NCBI RefSeq assembly: GCF_014646055.1
Contig: NZ_BMMS01000005.1
Location: 124,001-188,000, forward strand
Direction of reading: 5' to 3'
DNA length: 64,000 bases
Source of the DNA: Wenjunlia tyrosinilytica
GTDB taxonomy: Bacteria > Actinomycetota > Actinomycetes > Streptomycetales > Streptomycetaceae
Of the stretch, positions 47,336-56,006 are shown one piece after another. The number at the start of each line of letters is the position of its first letter. The first letter of the stretch is position 1. A program made the translations under genes and the position numbers. The notes beneath the pieces were generated by a model. That model was given only the letters and a program-made list of their open reading frames with translations. It made no database searches and was not told the origin of the DNA.

Positions 47336-48232
47336 GTGCTCCAGTACGACAAGGAGTTCGACCCCGACGCCCCCGGGGACGTGACCGCGGGCGGTCACGG
47401 CGACGGTACGGCCGAGCGGGACGGCTACGCCGCCGACGACGAGGTGTACGTCTTCGACGACGAACGGCTGGTGCTCGCCGTCAATGTCGCCCTCAAGACC
47501 GGTCGGCCCCTTCTCGTCTTCGGCCCACCGGGATCGGGCAAGTCGTCGCTCGCGCCCAATGTCGCGCGGATCCTGCGCTGGCGTACCCACACGCATGTCG
47601 TGACCGCCCGCACCGAGCCGGAGGACCTGCTGTGGCGGTTCGACGCGCTGCGGCGGCTCAACGACGCCCAGGCGCACAACCTCAACGAGGACATCTCGCA
47701 CTACTACGCCCGCGGCCCGCTGTGGGAGGCGTTCGCCGACGCGAGCACGCACCGGTCCGTCGTGCTCATCGACGAGATCGACAAGGCCGACCCCGATCTG
47801 CCCAACAGCCTGCTGGGACCGCTGGGTTCGCACTCCTTCCGCCTGCCCTGGGGTGACATGGTGGAGGTCGCCGAGGAGGACGCCCCACTCGTCGTCATCA
47901 CGACCAACGACGAGCGTGAACTGCCGCGCCCCTTCCTGCGGCGGTGCATCATCGTGGAACTCGACCCGCCCGGCAAGGAACACCTGATGAGCGTGGCGGC
48001 CACCCACCTGGGCGCCCACTACGACGGGGAGCTCGCCGCCCAGGTGGCGGACCATCTCATCGGTGTGCGGGACCGGCTGGAGGACAGCTCGGGGGGGCCG
48101 AGCACCGCCGAGTACCTCGACGCGCTGAAGGCGAGCCACCGCCTCGGCGTGGTACCGGGCACGGGCGAGTGGAAGGTCCTGGCGGACGTCACCTTGCGCA
48201 AGCGGCGTGAAGGGCTGGAGCACACGGCGTGA
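47336..48232 (+). CDS. MoxR-type AAA+ ATPase
   Basis: This 298-residue protein has Walker A GPPGSGKSS at 63-71, Walker B VVLIDEIDKAD at 142-152, sensor 1 in VITTNDERELP and FLRRCIIVELD, typical of small MoxR AAA+ ATPases. The family works as hexameric chaperones paired with vWA-domain proteins. It is followed with a 4-bp overlap (GTGA) by a vWA-like protein, then by a propeller/GH13-like protein and a TIR protein. GTG 47336 has GGAGGA upstream. It is the ATP-driven part of a presumed MoxR/vWA ternary system. Confidence 0.88.
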   Translation: MLQYDKEFDPDAPGDVTAGGHGDGTAERDGYAADDEVYVFDDERLVLAVNVALKTGRPLLVFGPPGSGKSSLAPNVARILRWRTHTHVVTARTEPEDLLWRFDALRRLNDAQAHNLNEDISHYYARGPLWEAFADASTHRSVVLIDEIDKADPDLPNSLLGPLGSHSFRLPWGDMVEVAEEDAPLVVITTNDERELPRPFLRRCIIVELDPPGKEHLMSVAATHLGAHYDGELAAQVADHLIGVRDRLEDSSGGPSTAEYLDALKASHRLGVVPGTGEWKVLADVTLRKRREGLEHTA

Positions 48233-49368
48233 GCGCGCGGGGGGAGGTCTCCCTCGGAGACATGGTCCGGGCGCTGGCCGCCCTGCGTCCGACGGACCGG
48301 CGGACCGCGGCCGAGATCGCCCGGTTGCTCGGCCTCGACGTCACCGAGGCCCCGTCGCCCGGAATCGGTGCAGGCGCCGTTTTCTCCGGGCACCGCCTCC
48401 GCCACTCCCCCGCGCCGGACTCCGGGCCGCGGCCGACCGCCGTGGGCCGGCCCCGTGAGCCCGGTGGCCCGGGGGTGACCGCCACCACCGGTCCCGTCCC
48501 CACGAGGCCCTGGCCCGGCCGGCCGCGGGCGGCCCGCGGGGACCACGAGGGCGGTCGGCCCGACGAGTGGAGCGGGCACACGGCCGCGCGGGCCACCGGA
48601 CCCGCGGAAGGGCCCTTGGGGTTCTCGCTGACCGTCGTCGCCCCCTCGACCCGGCCGGGCGCTCTCCCGCGGCTCGGGGCGGGATCGCGTTCGGGCCCAC
48701 CGGAACTCCTCGACGACGGCGGGTCCGCCCCGCCCCCGCCGTACGTGCCGCCGTGGCGGCCCGACTGGGCGCGGGGGATCGTCTTCGGCGCGGTCTCCAC
48801 CCCTGTCCGGGGGACCGAGTTGGACCAACGGGCACTGGTGCGCAAGGTTGCCGGACAGCACGTGGTGCGGACCGTGCCGCGGCGCAGTCGGCTCAGCACC
48901 AGGCATGGTGCCCAGCTCCTGCTGGACCACGGAGACGGCATGGCGCCCTTCCGCGCCGACCGCGGCTGGCTGGAGGAACTGGTGCGCAGCGTCACCGGAC
49001 GGGACCGGGTCGAGGTGCTGCGGTTCCGCGGCTCCCCGCTGCGGGGGGTCGTCCGGAACACGCCGACTCGCCTCGAGATGTACGAGCCGCCGTCTCCGGG
49101 GACCCCCGTGGTGCTGGTCTCCGACCTCGGCCGCACTCGGCCTCCCTTCGGTGGGAACGCGGTGGCCGACCCCGCCGAGTGGGAGCTGTTCATCCGCGTG
49201 GTGCGGCACAACGGCTGCCCCGCGGTCTGCCTGACGCCGTACGCGGCCGGCGCGTATGCGCGGCGGTTGCGGGCCGACGTCGCCTTCATTCCGCTCGACC
49301 GGCGGATCTCCCTGAGACACGCCAGGGAAGCGACCCGCCGGATCCGGCGGCCACTGGGTCGGCCATGA
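48229..49368 (+). CDS. vWA-like protein with degenerate MIDAS, SAV_2336-like
   Basis: The 379-residue protein has a short N-terminal helical domain (DMVRALAALRPTDRRTAAEI). A Pro/Gly/Arg-rich linker (60-185) follows, then a Rossmann-like domain: LLLDHGDGMAPF at the position of a vWA MIDAS strand, VEVLRFRG, PVVLVSDLGRT and HNGCPAVCLTPY. DHGDG in place of DxSxS means no classic metal site. The layout resembles streptomycete proteins annotated as SAV_2336-related. It overlaps the MoxR stop and the next start, so it is translationally coupled to both. It is probably the vWA partner of the MoxR ATPase. Confidence 0.7.
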   Translation: MSARGEVSLGDMVRALAALRPTDRRTAAEIARLLGLDVTEAPSPGIGAGAVFSGHRLRHSPAPDSGPRPTAVGRPREPGGPGVTATTGPVPTRPWPGRPRAARGDHEGGRPDEWSGHTAARATGPAEGPLGFSLTVVAPSTRPGALPRLGAGSRSGPPELLDDGGSAPPPPYVPPWRPDWARGIVFGAVSTPVRGTELDQRALVRKVAGQHVVRTVPRRSRLSTRHGAQLLLDHGDGMAPFRADRGWLEELVRSVTGRDRVEVLRFRGSPLRGVVRNTPTRLEMYEPPSPGTPVVLVSDLGRTRPPFGGNAVADPAEWELFIRVVRHNGCPAVCLTPYAAGAYARRLRADVAFIPLDRRISLRHAREATRRIRRPLGRP

Positions 49369-52300
49369 GCCCGGGCACGGACGCGGGGACCGGCCGGGAC
49401 ATGGCCGCCCTGGTGGAGGCGCTCGCGCGGCGCAGCCATGACCTCGTCCGTCTCGCCGAGTGCGTTTCGCTGGCGGCGGCGGTGGAGCCGGCGTTCCTTC
49501 GCCGGGCCAGGCTGCGCTTCCTGCCCCGTTCGACGGCCGCGCTCGAAGCGGAGCTGTGGTTCTCGCCGCTGGTCGAGGCGGCCGGGGAGCACGCCCTGCT
49601 CCTGGACCCCGAGGCCTCGCGGGCCCTGTGGTCGCGGCTCGCCCGCCGCCCCGAGCACGCGGCCGCGGTCCGCCGGTTCACCCGGGAGGCGCACGCCCAC
49701 GCTCCCCGGACCACCCGGCTCTACGAGGAACTGCTCTGGGCGCCGCTGGACCCCGACGGCGACCAGGGGAAAGCCGATCACGAACTGGGCCGCCTGCTGC
49801 GCGCCGTCGCCTCGGACGGCCGGGCGGCCGACGACCTGGGGCGCTGGGCACTGCACTACCTGCCCCGGCTGCCCGAGGCGCTGCGGGAGAAGGAGAACGC
49901 CTGGCGCGTGCGGGTGGCCTCGGCGGAACGTCTCGGCCTGCCCGTGCCGGAGGACACCGAGGCCCCGGACGGCGACGCGACCCACACGGCCCGTGCGCTG
50001 GTGCAGCGGAGCATCCCCTTCGGAGTGGCCGCCCAGGGCGACGGCATCGTCATCAGCCGACCGCCGGACGCGGAAGCCGCGGTCCTCAGGGCGGCGGGCG
50101 GCCGCAAGGTGCGGCTGGACCTGTCCAGCACGCTGAGCCACACCGGCGAGCCCGTACGGCTCGAACTGGAGGAAGGGCAGGTGCTGCACCTGCCGTTCAC
50201 CGTCGTGCAGCGGCGCGCCCGCGACGGGACGCTCCTGGCGAGCACGGCGCATCCGGGAGAGGCGACGGACCTCGTCGCGGCGCCGGAGGCGGACGACCGC
50301 TCGATCGGCTGGGCCGTACTCCTGGCCGACGGCACGGTGGTGCTGCACGCGCTCGACGGACGGGAGACCGGCCGCGTCGCACCCGAGGAGGGCGGCCCGC
50401 CGCGGCGGCGCATCGCCCTGTCCTCCGGCGGCCACATCTGGCTGACCTTCCTCGAAGGGGACCGGGTGCGGCAGATCGTGCTGAGGTCGGGCGAGGAGCG
50501 GGCCGGGCCCAGCCTGTACCAGCGTGTGTCGGCGGATCCGAGGTGGGTGCAACTCGTCGGCGACCGTGGCTCGGACGTCTACTGGACCGATCGGGAGGGT
50601 GACTCGGCGCTGCTCCTCCGGGGGAACGCCACGGGACGTGTGCACCGTATGGCCGTGGCGGGCGGGCCCATCCGTGTGCTGTGGACCACCACCGGCTTCG
50701 CGGGCTCGGCGACCGTCGCGGCGATCGACGAGCACGGTGTGCTGAGGGTCTGGGAAGCGGCCGGCGACAGGCCCGCGCTCACTTTGGCGTCAGCGGCGAC
50801 CGCGCTGACCGGTGATCCGGGCGGAGGCCTCGTGGCGTGGGCGGATCCGGACGGCGGGGTCTGGGGGTGGCGCAAGCCGGACGGCGGCGCCGCCTCGCCC
50901 CGCAGTTGGGAGGACTCCCGGCGCTTTCTCATCGGACAGGCGCCCTGGCCGGTGACGTCGCTCGCGCTCGGTCCCGACGGGCGGCTCGCGGCGGCGGGCG
51001 GCGACTCGCACATCCTGCTGTGGCCGACATCCGCGCCGGACCCCGACCGGTTGCCCCTCCGGATCCGGCTTCCCTTCCGCGCGAGCAAGGTCTGCGCGGT
51101 TCCCGACGGCACCTGGACGATCGCGGGTGTCGGCGGCCCCGTCGAAGTGCGCACGGAGGACGGCAGCCGCTACCTCATGACTCCGGACACGGAGCCGGCC
51201 TCCGACGTGGGGCGGCTTCCGACGTGGATCCGCGGATGCGTGCTGGCGTTGGCGGGACCCGCCGCGTTGGGAAGCGGTCCTGGCAGCGGCCTGCGGGGCT
51301 TCGCCGAACGGCTCGCAGGGATCGCGAACGCAGGCGTCACCTGCGTGGTCGTCGGCCCCGCCGATCCGATTCCGCGCTCGCACCGGCTCCACGCGCCGCC
51401 GCTCGGCGCGGAACCGATGCTGCCGTTGGGCTTCGAGCGGGACTTCGCACAGTTGATGACCGACGTTCGCCGCCACGGCATGCGCCTGGTCGTGGACCTC
51501 GATCTGTCGTCGGTGAGTGGGGCGGGCACCGGCTTTCCGGGCATCGAAGTGCTGGACTCGGTCCGGCGGTGGCTCGATGTGGGGGTCGACGGCATCCGGC
51601 TCGTGGGCGGCTTCGGCCCGGAGGACTCCCTGCTGACAGACCTGCGGCATCTCATCGACGGCTACGACGACCGCGCCCTGATCGGCACGACACGGCAGTT
51701 CGAGGCGGCGCACCGGCTCTTCGCTCCCCAGGGGTCGGGTGAACAGGGATGCCATGTCGTGGTGGTGAGCGGACTCGGTGGCGAACTCACGGGCCGTCCG
51801 AGCCCGCAGGGCCATGGGGAAGGCAGCGATGGGGAGGACGGCCATGGGGAGGACGGCCGGGCTGAGGGCGTTGGGACGGGGATTCAGTGGCTACCGCTGG
51901 GAGCGATCGGTCCGCAGTGGGGTGACTCACTGCCGGAAGGGCTCACTCCGGGTGCGAAGACGCTCCTCGCCGGTCTCCTCCTCTGCCTCCCGGGCTGCCC
52001 CGTGCTCCCGTTGCCGCTGATCCAGGGGGGGCAGGACCCGGCGGGTGTCCCTCTGCGGCGGATGGTCGAACAGCGACGCAATCAACTGGCCCTCACGCGA
52101 GGCGACTGCCGCTTCCTCCATGCCGGTCATGAATCCGTCCTGGCGGTCCTGCGCCGTCACGGCGGCGAAGTGGTGCTCTGCCTGGCGAACACGGCGGGTC
52201 AGGAGGTCGGCGTCGCCTTCACGGCCGAACAGCTCGGGTGGGCCGGGCCCCTGGGGCTGCTCGACCTGCTCGGTGGCGACGGCGTGAGGCACGACGGCGA

Positions 52301-52376
52301 GAGAGAGGTGGCATTCCGGCTCGCCCCCGGCGCCATGCGCTGGTTCCGGCTGCACGGTCCTCCCGGAACCGGCTGA
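49365..52376 (+). CDS. Propeller protein with C-terminal inactive GH13 (alpha-amylase-like) domain
   Basis: In this 1003-residue protein, residues 1-190 are helical (LVRLAECVSLAAAVEPAFL onward). Residues about 200-610 hold WD-like blades such as SVAALGPDGRLAAAGGDSHILLW-type strands (seen as VTSLALGPDGRLAAAGGD). Residues about 620-1003 match an alpha-amylase barrel: HGMRLVVDLDLSS, GVDGIRLVGG at 740-749, AGLLLCLPGCPVLPL and LRRHGGEVVLCLAN. The nucleophile Asp expected after RL is Val747, and the acid/base and third Asp positions are also lost, so it is probably a glycan- or ligand-binding pseudoenzyme. The start overlaps the upstream gene as ATGA. Confidence 0.75.
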   Translation: MSPGTDAGTGRDMAALVEALARRSHDLVRLAECVSLAAAVEPAFLRRARLRFLPRSTAALEAELWFSPLVEAAGEHALLLDPEASRALWSRLARRPEHAAAVRRFTREAHAHAPRTTRLYEELLWAPLDPDGDQGKADHELGRLLRAVASDGRAADDLGRWALHYLPRLPEALREKENAWRVRVASAERLGLPVPEDTEAPDGDATHTARALVQRSIPFGVAAQGDGIVISRPPDAEAAVLRAAGGRKVRLDLSSTLSHTGEPVRLELEEGQVLHLPFTVVQRRARDGTLLASTAHPGEATDLVAAPEADDRSIGWAVLLADGTVVLHALDGRETGRVAPEEGGPPRRRIALSSGGHIWLTFLEGDRVRQIVLRSGEERAGPSLYQRVSADPRWVQLVGDRGSDVYWTDREGDSALLLRGNATGRVHRMAVAGGPIRVLWTTTGFAGSATVAAIDEHGVLRVWEAAGDRPALTLASAATALTGDPGGGLVAWADPDGGVWGWRKPDGGAASPRSWEDSRRFLIGQAPWPVTSLALGPDGRLAAAGGDSHILLWPTSAPDPDRLPLRIRLPFRASKVCAVPDGTWTIAGVGGPVEVRTEDGSRYLMTPDTEPASDVGRLPTWIRGCVLALAGPAALGSGPGSGLRGFAERLAGIANAGVTCVVVGPADPIPRSHRLHAPPLGAEPMLPLGFERDFAQLMTDVRRHGMRLVVDLDLSSVSGAGTGFPGIEVLDSVRRWLDVGVDGIRLVGGFGPEDSLLTDLRHLIDGYDDRALIGTTRQFEAAHRLFAPQGSGEQGCHVVVVSGLGGELTGRPSPQGHGEGSDGEDGHGEDGRAEGVGTGIQWLPLGAIGPQWGDSLPEGLTPGAKTLLAGLLLCLPGCPVLPLPLIQGGQDPAGVPLRRMVEQRRNQLALTRGDCRFLHAGHESVLAVLRRHGGEVVLCLANTAGQEVGVAFTAEQLGWAGPLGLLDLLGGDGVRHDGEREVAFRLAPGAMRWFRLHGPPGTG

Positions 52377-52418
52377 ACCACCCGCTCACCGCCGCTGCTT
52401 TCTCCAGGAGTGCCGCCC

Positions 52419-53669
52419 ATGGCCAAGCCCCGCGTTTTCGTCAGCCACAGTTCCAACTCCTGTGACTGCGCGGGGAACCGGTGCGGCGACTACCGGGACG
52501 CCGTCGTCGAACTGGTCCGTGACTGCGGCTGCGTACCGGTCCACGACGGGCATCTGCTGGACGTCGGGGACGACTGGCACGCCAAGGTCATGGCGGAGCT
52601 GCTGGGCTGCGAGGGCGCGGCCATCGTCCTGTCTCCGCACGCTCTGAAGTCGCCCAATGTCATGGAGGAGGCCCTGGTCGCGATCGCGCTCCACGAGGCG
52701 ACCGGGGGCAGGTTCCGTGTCATGGTCGTCACGCTCCCCTCCACGAGCCGCCGCGATCTGAAGGGATCCCTTCTCGAGAGACTGAACCTGCGCAGGTTCG
52801 ACATGGCCGACTGGAAGCGGGATGCCGGGCCCGGCCGACCACCGCAGCGGCTGCGCAACCTCCTCGAGCCGCTGGCCGAGGAGTACGGTGCGCTGCCCTT
52901 CCCCCGTGTCACCGAATTCATCGCCGAGCTGATCAAGGGGCTGGCGCCACCCGTCCTGCTCGAGACCGCGCAGCTGCTGAAGGTGGCCGCACCCACCTCC
53001 ATGAAGGAGCATCTGCGGTATGTGGTCTCAGCGGGACTGCTCAGCGAACGGCCCGTCGAGGGCCTGGGCGCGGAGTGTGCCCTCCGGGAGGCCCTGGGCC
53101 GTTTTCTGTACCTGCTCACCGAGCGCGAGCGCCGCCAGGAGATCGTCGACGTCGTCGTGCCCTTCGCCCGGGTGCCGACCGCGGCGGCCCGTCAGCTCCA
53201 CGCCCTGGTGGAGGCGTCGCGCCCGCAGGGCCGGGTCGCGCTGCTGTCGGCGCAGTGGCCCGCCACCGCCGACATGTATGTCCGCCGGGCCAGTGAGATG
53301 CCGACGCGCTGGGTGATGCACAAGCCGGTGGCGCTGTCCGGGGCGCGTTTCACGGAGGAACTGGTCGAGGACATAGCGGGCTTCCTGTCGGACAAGCTCT
53401 GCCACGGGATGCCTTGCGGGGCCGAGGATCTGCGCCGAGTGATGGCCCGGCACGAGAAGGAGAAGGGGCCCATCACGATCGTCCTGCACCTCCAGCCGGA
53501 TCCCGAGCTGCTGCGCACACTCGTGGCGGAGTTCCCCGGGCTGCTGTTCGTCTTCGTCCACAGCCGACTCGGTCCTGGCGAGGCGGCGACGGCGGCCACC
53601 CACCTCCAGTCGATGCCGCTCGGCCAGGAGCAGGACATGCTCATGACCCATCACGACTTCAGCGGATGA
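52419..53669 (+). CDS. TIR-domain protein, probable effector
   Basis: This 416-residue protein opens with a TIR domain: RVFVSHSSN, then YRDAVVELVRDCGCVPVHDG, and AAIVLSPHALKSPNVMEEAL. Glu83/Glu84 is at the position of the catalytic glutamate of NAD-hydrolysing TIRs. Extra cysteines (CDCAGNRC) are inserted in the first loop. The remaining 270 residues form an alpha/beta domain with a second Rossmann-like part (ITIVLHLQPDPELL), not recognised. ATG 52419 follows AGGAG; GTG 52410 is in frame. It is 42 bp downstream of the propeller gene and ends before a strong hairpin, so it closes the MoxR operon. NAD depletion on activation is inferred. Confidence 0.8.
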   Translation: MAKPRVFVSHSSNSCDCAGNRCGDYRDAVVELVRDCGCVPVHDGHLLDVGDDWHAKVMAELLGCEGAAIVLSPHALKSPNVMEEALVAIALHEATGGRFRVMVVTLPSTSRRDLKGSLLERLNLRRFDMADWKRDAGPGRPPQRLRNLLEPLAEEYGALPFPRVTEFIAELIKGLAPPVLLETAQLLKVAAPTSMKEHLRYVVSAGLLSERPVEGLGAECALREALGRFLYLLTERERRQEIVDVVVPFARVPTAAARQLHALVEASRPQGRVALLSAQWPATADMYVRRASEMPTRWVMHKPVALSGARFTEELVEDIAGFLSDKLCHGMPCGAEDLRRVMARHEKEKGPITIVLHLQPDPELLRTLVAEFPGLLFVFVHSRLGPGEAATAATHLQSMPLGQEQDMLMTHHDFSG

Positions 53670-53721
53670 CTTCGGGCTCCGGACCACCCGGACGTGGCGG
53701 GCGGCCGCGCGAAGCACACGG

Positions 53722-53760
53722 CCTTGTGCCCGGCGGACGGGGGTACCGCCGGGCACAAGG
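53722..53760 (+). terminator. Strong hairpin terminator after the TIR gene
   Basis: Fifteen-base perfect arms CCTTGTGCCCGGCGG (53722-53736) and CCGCCGGGCACAAGG (53746-53760) enclose a 9-base loop. There is no T-tract, as is usual in streptomycetes. It lies 52 bp after the TIR stop. Confidence 0.75.
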
Positions 53761-54091
53761 GCACCGAGGGCTGCCCACTTCTCGCGGGCCCTGATTGCAC
53801 GGTGCGCGGACGCGCTCCGCTTTCGCGGATGCGTTCCGCTTCCCCGTGTCTTCGGCCTGTCCTCGGTGCCAGGTCCAGGACATCACCTCGGCGGGTGGGG
53901 CCATAGGGCCGACAGGCCGGTCATGGGGGCCGACCGGCCCTGGCGTCGGCGGACGGGCCCCTGTAGGCGCGCGCACTGTCCCGGCCCGGGGCGGGAGACG
54001 AGGTGATGACATGCCGCGTGCTGCCGCTCACCGAGGGGTCCCCGCGCTCTCGCGTGCGGCGCCCAACGCGCGGGCGGCTCAACGCGGTTCA
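53761..54091. other. 331-bp gap with a second hairpin
   Basis: No gene is supported here. An 8-base inverted repeat GGCCGGTC/GACCGGCC lies at 53915-53939 and could terminate the minus-strand polyprenyl-synthetase transcript. Short frames crossing the gap are Arg/Pro-rich and look like chance. Confidence 0.5.
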
Positions 54092-55177
54092 TCAGCGCAG
54101 TTCGTCGGCGATCATCCCCAGGAATCCGGCGAACTCGGCCTGGGCGAGGGGATCGGGCACCGCTTCCGGCAGCGCGCGCCCCGCCAGGACGATGTGCTCC
54201 CTGATCCGGTCCTCGAGCCAGGTCCGGCCGCCGCACTCCTCGATCAGACCCGCGATGCCTTCGAGTTGTTCGAGGCTCGACTCCGCGCAGTCGTCGTAGT
54301 AGGCGGCCAACTGGTCGCGGGCCGGTCCGCCCGACTGGAGGGCGAAGGCCACGAACGATCGGCTCTTGCGCCGTCGCAGGTCCGCGAAGGGATCCTCCAG
54401 CGACTCCCGCGAGGTGCCCCAGACACCCTCCCAGTCGTCGAAGTACGCCATCGCCATACCCGCGTGGTAGCCAAAGCTCTCCGCCGCCGCGATCTCCCTG
54501 TCCGTGGCGCCTCTCACCAGCGCGCCCGCCATGGCCACGCCCGCGGTGGGGAACGCGATGGTGCTCTCCAGCAGGTCCACCGACTCCTTGAGGTCGGCCC
54601 GCGAGGAGCCCTCGGACCGCAGGTCGCGGATCTGGCCCGAGCAGCATTCCCGGATCGCGTACGCCGCTCGGCGGCTCAGTTCGACCGCGACACGCGGCGG
54701 CTCCTCGGCCAGCAGTTCGAAGGCCAGGCAGTGGAGCGCGACTCCGACCTGTACGGCCGACGGCACTCCGAAGACGGTCCACACCGTCGCACGCCCCTTG
54801 CGGATCATCTCCTGGTCGACCACGTCGTCGTGCACGGTGCCCGCTGCCGACATCAGCGTCCCCGCCAGGGCCGCATTGCGCGCGCCGTCCCAGTCCTGCT
54901 TGCCACTGCCCGCGCACAGCAGCGTCACCAGCGCGGGCCGCCGCCGGAAGCCGACCGGCACGGAGGGCCGCCCGTCGGCGTCGACCCAGCCGAAGTGGTA
55001 CTCCGCCATATGCCTGACGGGCTCGCTCAGCCTGGCGACCGCCTCGCGCAGCGCGGGCTCCATATAGGCGATGACCTCTTCGGTGACCTGCTGTGACGTA
55101 CGTTCGGTCCGCAATGCGGCCTCCGGCAGTGTGAGGCGGGAACGAGTGGCGGACGCGGCCGGACGCCCGCTGAGCAC
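54092..55177 (-). CDS. Polyprenyl synthetase-like protein with altered second Asp motif
   Basis: This 361-residue protein is of the isoprenyl diphosphate synthase fold. The first aspartate-rich motif is intact, HDDVVD at 116-121. The second reads DDWEG at 247-251 instead of DDxxD, and the usual KKxS-type basic residues are replaced by RRRKSRS. With one good Asp motif, it could be a chain-elongating synthase with altered chemistry or an IDS-like terpene synthase. GTG 55177 lacks a clear ribosome-binding site; ATG 55063 would drop 38 residues. No other isoprenoid gene is near. It is divergent from the AlkB-like gene. Confidence 0.78.
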   Translation of the reverse strand: MLSGRPAASATRSRLTLPEAALRTERTSQQVTEEVIAYMEPALREAVARLSEPVRHMAEYHFGWVDADGRPSVPVGFRRRPALVTLLCAGSGKQDWDGARNAALAGTLMSAAGTVHDDVVDQEMIRKGRATVWTVFGVPSAVQVGVALHCLAFELLAEEPPRVAVELSRRAAYAIRECCSGQIRDLRSEGSSRADLKESVDLLESTIAFPTAGVAMAGALVRGATDREIAAAESFGYHAGMAMAYFDDWEGVWGTSRESLEDPFADLRRRKSRSFVAFALQSGGPARDQLAAYYDDCAESSLEQLEGIAGLIEECGGRTWLEDRIREHIVLAGRALPEAVPDPLAQAEFAGFLGMIADELR

Positions 55178-55296
55178 GAGCAGCGGGGGGCCGCGTCGGC
55201 GCGGTCACACTCTGTTCCCCACGAGGGCGCCGTCCCAGTCCTGGATTCACCCATAGGGACGGCCCCGGACCGCCACGGGCCGCATCAGGGCGGCGG

Positions 55297-55327
55297 TGAG
55301 CGATAACCCATCCGAAGTAATCGCTCA
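55297..55327. promoter_or_regulatory. 8-bp inverted repeat TGAGCGAT-N15-ATCGCTCA upstream of alkB
   Basis: The arms lie at 55297-55304 and 55320-55327, 32 bp before the AlkB-like start and in the divergent region shared with the polyprenyl synthetase gene. The wide spacing suits a dimeric regulator, but none is known here. Confidence 0.35.
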
Positions 55328-55358
55328 GACGTTCGAGCAATCACGTATCCTGAAGGTC

Positions 55359-55988
55359 ATGACCCTTCACCTTCAGGCTTCCCTCTTCGGCGGCGCCGAA
55401 GAGGCCGGCCTGGGTGGGCTTGATCACCTCCAGCGCAGGACACTCGCCGACGGCGCGTGGATCGACGTCCTTCCCGGCTGGCTGAGCGGCGCGGACACGC
55501 TGTTCGAGCAGCTGGCCAACGATGTGCCGTGGCATGCCGAGGAGCGCAGGATGTACGACCGCGTCGTGGCGGTGCCGCGGCTGCTGGCCTTCTACAAGGA
55601 GGACGACCCCCTGCCGCACCCGGTCCTGACCGACGCGCGCTCCATGCTGAGCGAGCACTACCGCGCCGAACTGGGAGAACCGTTTCGCACGGCGGGCCTG
55701 TGCCTCTACCGGGACGGCGGAGACAGCGTGGCCTGGCACGGCGACAGGATCGGCCGGGGCGACAAGGAGGACACGATGGTCGCCATCCTCTCCGTCGGAG
55801 AGCCACGTGTCCTGGCGCTGCGGCCGCGAGCGGGCGGCGGCCCGACGATCCGGCAGGCGCTCGGGCATGGCGATCTGATCGTGATGGGCGGATCGTGCCA
55901 GCGCACCTGGGACCATTCGATCCCCAAGACGGCCAAGCCCGTCGGCCCGCGCATCAGCGTCCAGTTCCGCCCCTCGGGCGTCGGCTGA
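55359..55988 (+). CDS. alkB: AlkB-like 2-oxoglutarate/Fe(II) dioxygenase
   Basis: This 209-residue protein has the AlkB layout: RMYDRVVAVPRLLAFY, SVAWHGDRIGRG with the iron ligands His and Asp (HxD), GDLIVMGGSCQRTW, then DHSIPKT with the second His and RISVQFRP with the 2-oxoglutarate Arg. AlkB enzymes repair alkylated DNA and RNA by oxidative demethylation. ATG 55359 is chosen because the family starts MTLHLQASLF; an upstream GTG at 55296 would put the inverted repeat inside the gene. Confidence 0.9.
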   Translation: MTLHLQASLFGGAEEAGLGGLDHLQRRTLADGAWIDVLPGWLSGADTLFEQLANDVPWHAEERRMYDRVVAVPRLLAFYKEDDPLPHPVLTDARSMLSEHYRAELGEPFRTAGLCLYRDGGDSVAWHGDRIGRGDKEDTMVAILSVGEPRVLALRPRAGGGPTIRQALGHGDLIVMGGSCQRTWDHSIPKTAKPVGPRISVQFRPSGVG

Positions 55989-56006
55989 CGCGGCTCGCCC
56001 GGCGCT

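Noticed and set aside
54000-55096. Long + strand frame across the polyprenyl synthetase gene
   Set aside because: Composition is typical of a shadow frame; the minus-strand frame has the DDVVD motif.
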